64,000 nucleotides of DNA, taken from the NCBI GenBank assembly GCA_016490735.1, contig JAEMWC010000389.1:628501-692500 (forward strand). The letters are read 5' to 3'. This DNA comes from Pachyseris speciosa (Eukaryota; Cnidaria; Anthozoa; Scleractinia; Pachyseridae). A program made the translations under genes and the position numbers. The notes under the pieces were generated by a model. That model was not told where the DNA came from. It made no database searches and was given only the letters and a program-made list of their open reading frames with translations. Shown here piece after piece: positions 51,101 to 63,100 of the stretch (position 1 is the stretch's first letter; every line of letters starts with the position of its first letter).

Positions 51101-54100
51101 CTGGCGAGTATTGTTCCAATACCCTTTCCAGTCTGCGCTTTTGTTGGTTTTATAACAACGTCTCCACCATACTGCATTTTTTATAACATCAGCCATCTGT
51201 CTCGTATTCAATAAATTTCCTACATTCAATAATTGGGATAAATTTTTATTAGGAATAAGAATCCTCCTTTTTGTTTCTTTCCAAATAGTTTATCAATGCC
51301 GAGACTTGCTAATGAAGAAAGAGCACCTGTAGCCAATGCTGGAGCCGCTTTAGCTACTGCTTTACCTGCATAAGGCAATAGTCTTGTTCCAAGTGAAAAA
51401 AGACTGGACCAAAGAGAACCTCCTTCTTGGACTGATTTTCTGATCTGTGCTTTGGATATCTTTACATCAGCACCTGTTCCATTTCTCTGTGATTTGGCTA
51501 ATTTTTTTATCTGTGTTTTTGTCAACATCATTTGATCACCTCCAGTGAGATCTCCATGTGCGAGTCTCAATGTTACCGGTGAATTTGTTTGTATAGCTTT
51601 TGCAAGCCTTTGCTTCTGACTGTTTGAAAGTCTTACTCCATGAGGATGATAAGTAGTCATATAATATATGTTTATACTAAATTGTATTTAATACAAACAA
51701 TCATTTAAATTTACATTGATCTAAGAATTAATTTTCCATCAGTCTTTCTCATCTCAATATCCTGCTCATAGAGCACAAGTGCATACACACTGTAATCAGC
51801 ATTTGTTGCAGCACTCAAAGTGTATTTGAAAGTCAGTTTTGTCATTCCATCTTTGATATCCTGTTTCTGTTTCGTCAGATCAAAATAAATGAAAGGGAAT
51901 ATTGTACCGAAATTGCCCCTGTTGAGAAGGGTACTTTCACTGAAATCGTTTACAGCTTGAACATATTTCAAAACATCTCTAAATACTCTTGTTGGTTCTG
52001 TTGATGGTTTATAATGAACCTCTGGATAATCATTACCGTTGCCAACCTCAAGATAACAATCAGTCAAAGTTTGGTTATTTGCAACTGAAAAGGTGTTATA
52101 GAGAAATTTATTGGCTGTCTGAGATGCATCACTTGCATCATTGATGATGAATACAAAGACATGCCTGGGTTTGTTTATTCCTGTGGAAATACGGAAATTG
52201 GCTGTCTGTTGTCTCGTTGAATTGCCTCTCTCGACCATTTCTCTCATGTAAGTCCACTTTCTGTTGTCAAGATACTTGCTCATGTATAAGGACTTTCCCG
52301 CAGAATTAAAATAATACGAGGAACAATTAGCTGGAATTTAGTTAGTATCACACGACATTCATCAGTAGCTTGCCAAATCATATTGGCATCACTCTCAAGT
52401 GTCAATTTCACCTCTATTTTTGAGTTAGGCATGAGTTCATCCCAAAAGCTCTTGAAAAAACCGTATCTGTTCAATGCTATCTCTGCATTTACTTCACCAC
52501 CACCATTAAGTAAAGCTTTACGATCTGTGAATCCTTTGTTATAAGCAGCTTGTGCTACTCTGTTTTCAGCGCCTCTACTGGTGTCAAGATAGAAGAACTC
52601 ATTGGTTCCCTGACTTACAGCATAACCCTGTGAATACTCAAGCAATGACTTAATATTTGTGGCTTGGTTGGCATCTCTGCACTCATAAACATCAATTCCA
52701 TTCATTTTCACATTAATGGTGTTAATAAGAGCGTGAACTGAATTAACAATACCATTTCGATCTGCACCAGCAATGTCAGCTCCATCTGCAAGCTTATTTT
52801 CTTTGAAATAACATTAAAACGGGCATTATACCAGTCAAATGGTGTAGTCTCTCCACTGTTATCAACAACGAAACGGTAACCTGTTTTCTCTGATGAGCAT
52901 TATTTGCTACTACAGTAATAAGTGCTGTCTCTAGTTCGAACACTACATCTTCATATCTTTCGATATATTTTGAGTCACGATAGTTTGACATATATTATTG
53001 TGTTAGATAAAAGTTATTTTATTTTACGAGGTCGACCTCTCTTTCTTTTGATTAAACCACCAGTCTGGCTCGCACTCTCAGTTCCACTCTTGTTTCCACT
53101 TTTTCTCTTTTTCAAAAGTTCTATGATTTTGTCACCAGCTTTTTTGCCAGCATGTTCACCAATTGTTGTGGCTGCTTTTTTTCCAGCTGTTTTGATCATA
53201 TCAGTCACAATACCTTCACCATGTTGTTCATATTTTTTAAACTCAAACCGTTTCATATACTATTAGGTTTTATAATTCCACACCTCTCAAGAATAACTCA
53301 ATATACCAATCTATCCCATTTAAATCGACTGGAGCTCTAGAAGAATCAGTGACATAAAAGCGTATTGAGCTGATTATATGTGTTGAGACAGGATTCCATG
53401 AAAGAAAACGAGGTTTGTAAGTGAAAGGTAAACTTCTAACGAGATTTGTGACTGGAATAACAGCGATTGTATTTGTGCTATTTCCATCAACAATGCTATC
53501 TGTCACCAAATCACAATTGATATAAATTTCATCTACACTTCTTGTGATATCAGGTAAATTTGTTCCATATTCATTAGCTTCAATCAATTTTGAATCGAAA
53601 CCGATAAGTTTTCTGAAATCATTATTTCTGAGATCCACACGATAATTTTCATTGAGTTCAATCAAAATGCGATATGTTGACAAAACGAAAGTTATATTAA
53701 TACCATACTTGTATTTTTTTTCATCTGTTTCATCTGGATTAAGTCTTTGGTTTTTTTTTTCCATGAATTTATGAATGTAATCATCGATATCGTCATATGA
53801 ATACATACCATTGACGAATGTTATTGTGAACCAGTTTGCACCTCCATCAACACTGTATTTCATTTGATTATTCCCAAAAATATCTCTGATATTGTACCAA
53901 CTGTATGTCATATTGATGACATTCACAGCCATTTCATATTTCAAATCATTCGTTAATTTAAGAGGTGTATTGAATCTTTTTTCAAAATCATGACTCTTGC
54001 TGACACCAATTTTGTCTCTGTTTTTACTGTTGAATCGTAATGAAATTTCTGTCATATACTTTTACATTAGATATTTCATCATTATTTTATTCAACTCACC

Positions 54101-57100
54101 GGTTTTCAGGATTCCCAGTCTGTTCAATGTATGCAATATTTTTGTGAATTCATTTTGAACATTTTTGCTGTTGTTGCCGGCTGAAATAGATCCACCAAGT
54201 AACTGTAGTCTTGAAAGCATGTCACCCAAAAATGCATCCCTTGAACCCATTCCTTTCCCTGTTTTGTATTTGTAAGAAGCTAATACATCTGAAATCGTTT
54301 CTCTGTATTTCCTCAAAGTTTGTATTTCTCTTTTATGAGATTCATTTTCTTCTGGAGTGAATGATTTTTTTTTTCTTCTTGCCATATCCCTGGCTTTTTC
54401 TGCAGCTTTCTCCCTTTCTTCAAGAAGTTTTTGTGGGGTGACTTGAGTTAACTCGCTAGGTTTCAAAAGATTGTGATTTCTTAATATGATTCTATCATCT
54501 CTATTGAAATAGTTATCGATTGATAATATGTTGGGTGCTCGATCCTCTTTTTCAGGTGCTTCAATTGTCAAAGGAAGTTCCGTTCCCATTGTAATTGCTC
54601 TGCGATTAGCTTCAATAACATCATCAAGTCCTTGTGTTAAAGCCTGTTGATTTTTTTCCAACTGTTTAATGACTTCATCCTGTTTTTTGTCGACACTTTC
54701 TTTCACACTCTTCTGGACATCAATAGAGGGTTTCAGTAATTCTGATGTTGTATCATAAGCATCCTGTTTTCTGTATTCATAAGTCTTGATAACATCACGA
54801 ACTTCTCTAGTTTTATTTCCGGCTTCAATTCCACTTTTAAGAAGCTTTTTCATTCGTTCTATATCCATATACAATTGTGTTAGACTAATCTAAACTATTT
54901 ACATATGGAAATCCCTAATTATGATATTCAGGGTTTAAAGAATTCATTCAGACAGTTGTATCCGTATATGCCAAAAGATACATTTAGAATGTTATTGGCT
55001 GGTAATTCTGGATCTGGAAAGACAACATTGTTCATGCATCTGATTATGGAACCGTTGGTTTATTATGATCAGATACATCTTTATGCAAAAAATTTAGATC
55101 AAGACAAATATCAATATCTTCGGAAAGTAATGGATGAAATAAGCAGTCACATTGGATATCCTGCCTTGGTTTGCAGTCAAGAAGAGATATTGCCAGTTGA
55201 ACAAATAAAAAACACAGATTTGCAGCGATTGGTTGTTTTTGATGATTTCGTGACTGATAAAAAACAAGATCAAATCATAAGCTATTTCATTCAGGGGAGA
55301 CACAAGAACTGTTCAGTCATATATCTCACACAGTCATTCTATGGATGCCCAAAATCAATCAGACTCAATTGCAGTCACTTCTGCCTTTATGATTTCCCAT
55401 CCTCAAGAGAAAGGAATCTGATTGCACAGGAGCTTGGAATTGACAAGAAGAAATACATTGAAGCAACCAAAAAACCATATTCCTTCTGTTATGTTGACAA
55501 GCCGATGAAGACAATCAAGAGAAATTTTTATGGTGCTGTTTAATCTAACAAGATGATATAATGGGAGTTTTTAATGCTCAAATAAATCAAGATAAAACAG
55601 AAACTGGAACTGGTGAAAGAGGCCCAGCTGGTCCAATTGGTCCAAAGGTGAAAAAGGTGATAGAGGTCCAAAAGGTAATACAGGTGCAATTGGTTCACAA
55701 GGAGCTACTGGAGCTGTTGGTCCCAAAGGTGATGGATTCAAATTAACACAAGATGGTAATTATGACATTGAAAACAAAAAAATTAGTAATGTAGCAGACC
55801 CAACTTCTAACAAAGATGCTGTTAATACGAGATACGTCAACGATGCTGTTTTATCAATTGAAGGAACACGTGTTAATCCATTTAAATTTCTTCTTGAAGA
55901 TGTATCAAAAACAACTATTCTTAGAAATGCGAATAATCTACAATTAGAAGACTATAATAAAAGCCCATACTATTTCAATAAAAGAGCCTTGTCTTTTGTC
56001 ATTCCTTCTGCTGGTCTTACAACTGTTCTTCGTTTTGATCTGACACAATTGGAAGTTTCAAAGTACACTTTAGTTGTTGAATTTTATACTAACGGTAATC
56101 CAAACAATGCAACAGTTGATGACGACAATCTGTCGTCTAATTTTATTGAAGAAAGGATTCGATAAAAAGAGCATTTCCAAAGACTCATCTTGTTGATGGT
56201 TATCTCAAGAGAATATTCTTCCTTGAAAAAACGAGAGTTGGTCAGACATCAATGGAATTATTGTTGATCTCACCATATTTAACAAATAATGCCAAACATC
56301 ATGTCATAGTTTATGGTGTTTATGGATTTTCTAATATCATTTTATCACATATTCACGACCCAGCTTTTGAAATAGAAGAAGGAAGAATTGTATTTGATCG
56401 TGAGCTTAAAATGAGTTTCAATAGAATAGTCAATGTTGCAAGCCCTATACTTCCACAAGACTGTGCAAATAGAAAATACGTTGATGATATTGCAATAGGT
56501 AAAGCGGATAAAACATATCTCAATAATAACTTTGTGAAAAAAGATGGAAGCGTTGCAATGACTTCTGATTTGAATCTTGGAGGTAACAAATTGACTAATG
56601 TAGCAGCGCCAACAGCAAACAATGATTCAGCCACAAAGGGGTATGTTGATACTGAAATTGCTGGAATTACTGGCATTGATGTTTCACCATTTCTTAAAAA
56701 AGATGGAAGTGTTGCAATGACCGGCGATCTTGACATGGGTGACAATAAAATAACAAATGTTGGATCTCCAAACTCTGATAAAGATTCTGCCAACAAAAAG
56801 TATGTTGATGACCTTATTTTATCAGCATCTGGTACTCAACGCAACCCATTCGCTTTTCTGTTAAAAGACATATCCAAGTCTTCTGCAGTCAGTGGTGTGG
56901 AAAACCTTCAAATTGAGAATTTTAACAGATCACCTTATCACATAAACAAGTCATCGTTGTCTTTTTTCATCAAACGAAGAGGCAACTTTACATCCAAAAT
57001 TCGTTTTAATGTGACATCTTTGAGAAACAGTCAGTACACTTTTGTTGTTGAGTTTTACTCACCATCAGACCCAAGAAGTGCAACAGTCGATTTAACCCTT

Positions 57101-60100
57101 CCAACTGTAAATATACGAGATGCGGGACAGCCGTTTCAAAAACCTTTTCCCCAAACTCCACACGTTGATGGTTATATGAAGAAGCTTTTCCGAATCGAAA
57201 AAACCAGTGGTGGTCAAGCGGCAATACAGGTGGAACTTTCCAGCACTGCTCCTGCGTCTAACACCAAAACACATATCATCGTTTATGGGGCCTATGGCTA
57301 TCATACCAATTTGTCTTACTTTATTCATGACCCAGCTTATGAAATTGAAAACGGTCATGTTGCGTTTGGTAGTAATGTTGACATGAAATTAAACAAAATC
57401 CTCAACCTACAGGATAACCCCTCAAACCCACAAGACGCTGTAAACAAAAGTTATGTGGACCAGAGGTTGCAAACCAAACTCGATGCGATTGCACAACAAA
57501 ATCTGAATATGAACAACAATGCCATTACTGATCTTGCTCCACCTGTCAACGCAGACGATGCGGTGACAAAACTTTATACTGACGAATATTTTCTCCGACG
57601 AGACGGTTCGACTGCAATGTATGGCGATTTGTCGATGGGTGGAAATAAAGTGACGAATTTAGCGGATGTGGTGAATGAAACTGATGCTGTAAACTTCAGA
57701 GTTTTAAATCAAGCTGGAATAGCTATTAGATCGAACACTTTATTATTGAATGGAATAAATGCGATGGCAGCAGATATGAAACTTGGAGGGCATAAAATCA
57801 TTAACTTAAAAGAAGGAACAAATAAAACCGATGCCGTAAATTTAGATCAATTAGAAAAAAGTCATATTTCATCTGCTTCTCATCCAAAGAATGCTTTCAA
57901 ATATTTGATGAATGATATCGATGAAGTCAGTACTGAATATGGCTTGAAAGTTAATGGATATGTCAATTTACCTCGTTCACCACATTTGATTTCAAAAAAG
58001 GTCATTGATATAGACTTGAATAAAGAAGCTAATCATATTTACAGAGCTAGAATTGGATTTAATATGTACACAATAAAAGATGGAAAATACACTTTCATTC
58101 TTGAATGGCTATTTCCTGATTATGAAGGAATGAATCTTAGTAGTGTAACATTCAGTGCAACTGGTGGAATTACAATTCATAAAACTGTAGGGAGAAAATT
58201 TGATAACAGAAATGAAGATCATTCGAGATATTTATTATGGATTGAAAAACCATCAGCAAGTTCACCACCTGAATATTTATATTGTACGATTCATATTAAT
58301 GCTAACCCAACTTATCCAAATAAGTACAAAGTTCATTGTGTTGCATATGGTATTGATTTTGAAGCTGTAGACGTTCCATCAAGTGTTTACGACTTCGCTG
58401 AAGCTTATAAAATCGTGAATGAAAAAATGCAATTACAAACTGATTTAGATTTGAATGGACATGCCTTGATTAATAATTCATCAAACTTATTCGACGGTCA
58501 AAATGGTGAATTGACAATGCTAAATAATATTAATATGAACAGCTTTCTTATAAGTGAGGCCAAACTTGGTGGTGATTTAAATCTGAATGGCTATAGAATT
58601 CATAATAATAGTTTGAATCTATTTCGTTCAAGCGTTACAGGTGTAATTATGGAAACAGCTTTCGATTTGGGTGGATTTGCTCTCTATCAGCCAAAATTAG
58701 GAGGTGATCTAAATTTGAATGGGAATGGAATAATCGGTCAAATACAATATTTAAATTGCTTTGTTAAAGCTAAACGAGGACATAATAAGAATGTTTTAAA
58801 GCCTGTATTGATAAATGGCTCTGATTTTTTAGTCATTCATAACAATAACTTTCATATTAAGAAAATGTATATCATACAAGGAACAGCCCCCGGAATATTT
58901 TATTTCAAGACAAAAGCTGAAGGTGGTGGGCCTTTGCCATTACCAGCAACTATTTATGAACACAGACAATCTTCTTTAAGTAGAAACATCACAACTGTCA
59001 ACATCAACAAATCATTATCGAGAGGCTATTTAATCATTGATTATTCACATCCTAATACAGGTGCATTTGATACAACATTCACACTTGAAGTGGTCATGAA
59101 TTAATCTAAATTAATATTATAATGGGAGTTTTCAATTCTCCACAAAATCAAGATAATAAAGGTGATACTGGTGCAATTGGTCCTAAAGGTGATAAAGGTG
59201 ATGGATTTACATTAACACAAGATGGCCACTATGATCTTGGAAGCAACAAGAAATTGATAAATGTTGATGAAGGAACTGATGATAATGATTGTGTCACAAA
59301 AAAACAACTTGATCTGAAGTTAGATAGAGCTACTTTTGTTATTTCCAACTCTCTTCCTGGTGTACCAGTCCTTGATGGAATTTCTATTGCTCTCATCCCA
59401 GCTCTCTCTGTTTTAACATCTGATACAAACGATAGAGTCTCAAGATGGGTTGATCCTGTCAATAATATATCTTTCACACAAACTGATAATTCCAAAAAAC
59501 CTCTGCTGTTGAGAGATTCAAATAAAAAGAGATTCTTTCTGCGATTCGATGGGACTGATGACTACTTGAGAATAAATTCATTTGATATATCCAAAGTTGC
59601 TGGACCAAATGGGAATACATGCACAGTAATTATGGTTGTTAATACAAAACAAGTGAAGAATCAATCTCAATTTCAATGGGGGCAGGCTAATATTCGATTT
59701 GGTGTTCATTTTCCTTGGATTGATGGAGTATGTTATATTGATTTCGGTTCTACATTAAATGGAAGACTTGCTGTTTCTTCTTTGGCTAATCTGACTGGAA
59801 ATATTGAAGTTTTTACTGTTCGAGTTGATGGTCATAATATGGAATTTTTCAGAGGTATTTCATCAATGACTCCTGTTGGAACAGAAACAATCTCAGCAAC
59901 ACTGTCAGGAAATCCACAAAAAATGTTCGTTGGATGTCAAGTTGATAATGATAATGGTTCTGCAGTCAATTTTTCTGAAATGGATCTGTACGCTTTTTCT
60001 GTTTGGCAGAAATCTCTGTCTAATAATGAATTAAAAAATATGTTCCGTTTCCTTGAAGATTATTTCGATCTTTGAATTATGTAATCAATTATTATGAAGC

Positions 60101-63100
60101 AGATTATAAGATTTGTACGATGGTTCATTCGGGATGCTGAACGGAAAAACCCTGGTGTTGATAAGAGGATTTTGAAATCAGCTTTGGTTTACCAGTTTCT
60201 ATATCACAAACATTTCAACAAATATATTGAAGTGAGAGATATTATCCAGGAGCATATAGGCATTGGATTAATCGGTCCCGGTGAAGGCTGCTTAACACAT
60301 TTTTTGGAGCATACTCTTGGTTGGATTGATACATTACAGACACATGGTATATTACACGATGCCTTCGGTAGGTTTTATGTCAAACATGCACTTGACAGAG
60401 GATATTCTTATGCTCTACCGTCTTTCTTGACGACTAAAATTAGTAAGTTATCACCTCTAAGTGGGCAATTGTCTGGTTTGTGGTACTGTGTGTTGAACAG
60501 AATCGTTATATAAGCATATTGTATGAAAGAGCGAAAAAGCATATTCAGCTGGAACCATATTTCAGGTGAATTAACAGAAGATCAGGTAAATGAATTAAAA
60601 TCCTATTACCACACATATCACAGAAAGTGTTGGGCTCATAAACAGGCTGTTAAAAGGTTCAAAAAATGGAAATTACTGGGGAATTCCTTGTCCATCATCT
60701 TTGCAACTGGTGGTCTCGCCGCAAGTATTTCGACTGGTGGTGTTAGTTTAGTTGCCATCAGTACAGCAGCACTTTTGATACAAGGGTGGATGAAGCATAA
60801 AAACCTAGATTTGAAAATCCAGAATTGCACATATTCTTATCAAAGCTATCAACATCTACTCAATTCAATAAAAGACAAGTTGAGAAGTGGTAATTTTAAT
60901 GCTTCAAGTATACAAATCTCAATGAAGAATATCGATGATTATGTGACTGATAATAGTCCAATTATTGATAAGTACCTACTGAAATATGATGAAAAATTCA
61001 CTGCTTGATAATACGAATAATCTTATCAAATATTAACAATAGAATCTCAACCCAATATTGATTATAAAATTTCAGTGTTTTCTTTAAGTTGGTTAATATG
61101 ATATACTCATAAGGCAGATCCATCATCATGAACAATTGTTTCAGAATGAATTTGGTGTTTATCATTCTTTTACGATTCTTATTCACCGAAGGGATGATAG
61201 TGTCTATCTCCTTGAATATTCTTAATATTTTATCCTTATCTTTTACTGAAATTTGAAATCTATTCTTGCAACATACACCATTTATCACATTTTCAATATG
61301 GTACTTCCGATGATATATAGATTTCCGCTTTATTTTATACATATTATTATGAAAGTCAACGTACTCCTTACAATAATCATAACCATGGACTGAACCACAA
61401 TTTGTACAAACATTTTCACCATTGTCATTAATCATTTTCTGATTATCACAACATGGTTCATTTTTGACACTATGTTCTGCTATCTTCTGATCACATAAAG
61501 GACATATTAGATATTTTTCTACTTCAACAAAATATTCGTGAATATCTAGATTACAAAAATCATTTACCATCTGGCTACCTGATCCAATATTTTTCTGACT
61601 TAGGCCATTTACCATCTGGCTACCTGACCTGATTTGAGAGGGCTTTTCCAAGGCCCGGAGATTTCTTTCTTCATTCTCCATAATAACCTAAAGCGACATT
61701 TCTTTAAGTGTTTTTTATATCATAAAGTACTTAAAAAGAAAAAAGTTGACCTTTGAAAATGCTGTTCTACCTGAATACTAATAATCGCTTAGAATATTGA
61801 AATTAGATGTTTTCTCGACGGATACTGCTCAAATATACTAATTATCGCTTAGAATATTGAAATCAGCCGTTTCTAGACGGATACTACTCAATTCTTTCAT
61901 TCATTCATCATCCTAATTTTAGACTTGGAAAATTTAACCTTGACCTTGACCTTGGGAATTTTGGTGACCTTGACAAAAAGTGTGCTAGTTTTTTCAAAAA
62001 CCAACACATTTTATGGAAAATGTGCTGTTAAAATTTTACGACACAAAATTGAAAAATGTGTTGTGAAAAATGTGCTTGATCACCCATGTACTATACTACT
62101 TATGAATGAATGAATGAATGAATGAATGAATGAATGAATGAATGAATGAATGAATGAATGAATGAATGAATGAATGAAACTTTATTGAACACTCCCCTGA
62201 GGGCTTTTCGGTGATCAATACATCATGTTACTGTGTTTGTATAAAATTTCCAGAGCGGTTTTCAAGTGAGTGTCGAAAGTAATTTTGGTTTGGCTTTGGT
62301 TTTGCATTGTTTCGGGAAAACTCGCGCTACTTTCTCAACCAATGAGGAAAAACGTGACCTGCACGCTCGTATTTTCCGCTCTTTGCACCTGCTACATGTA
62401 ATTGCTTCGTATTCTGATTGGTTCGTTGCACTGCTTACGTCTGTTGTGATTGGTCAGAGTCGTTGCTTTGGTTTTGGTTTTACGACACTCAATCAAACAG
62501 CGCTCCATGTTGTAGTTATGGTTTACACAATAAATATTGTTTCGCTAGCCTCAGTGTATTCAGCATGTCGTATACAAATAACTTGTACCTTCTCAAATAG
62601 TCCTCAATTAAAATGGAGTGGTTTTTGTATGCTTTATATTTAGTCACGACAAACCACTCAACGATTTGAACCTGCACTAAATTCAAGCTACGGTATTTTT
62701 GAAGATTTCCTGCAATGAAATGAAATGCAATATCTCCGTCTGAAATATTGCTCAGATAAGGCAGTCTCGTCTTCTATAGTAGGTACTTTAAGTCATTTTC
62801 CTTTCTAAACTCCAGGTGTTTGTAATGGAGACAATTCATCTTGCGAGGGCTGTGATGGAGTGCCAAACAGCAGGAAGGTATTCGACGCCTGTAAAGTATG
62901 TGGTGGTAATGGGACAACGTGCACCGATATCATGAAAGCTATCCCGAGAACCATTGCAAGTTGTCAGCCGAGTACTTTGGTGTTTGGAGCGGGACTGAAC
63001 GCCGGCGTTGAGACCGTTTGTGCTTTATATGACAATGATAATATGGTAGTCAATACAACAGGTAAATAGTGTCAGGACGTGAATTGACTGACAGACTGAT

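Larger units (their letters stand above)
42959..62100. mobile_element. Maverick/Polinton (adintovirus-like), complete 19,142 bp
   Basis: Begins AGTAGTATAG and ends CTATACTACT, the AG..CT termini of Polintons. It has 542-bp terminal inverted repeats and a perfect 6-bp target duplication. Gene content is diagnostic: protein-primed DNA polymerase B, retroviral-type integrase with a chromodomain, adenovirus-type protease, packaging ATPase, major and minor capsid proteins. Gene order and strand: polymerase (+); nuclease, integrase, PLA2, protease, core, capsid, basic, penton and coiled-coil genes (-); ATPase, two fibres and two small genes (+); VLTF3-like factor (-). Around seven genes are broken by small frame changes, the rest are open. 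It is inserted in an intron of the IPT/TIG gene, at the edge of a (TGAA)n microsatellite. Confidence 0.97.

Noticed and set aside
56353..56796. 147-codon minus-strand frame
   Set aside because: Antisense shadow of the tail-fibre repeats of fibre gene 1.
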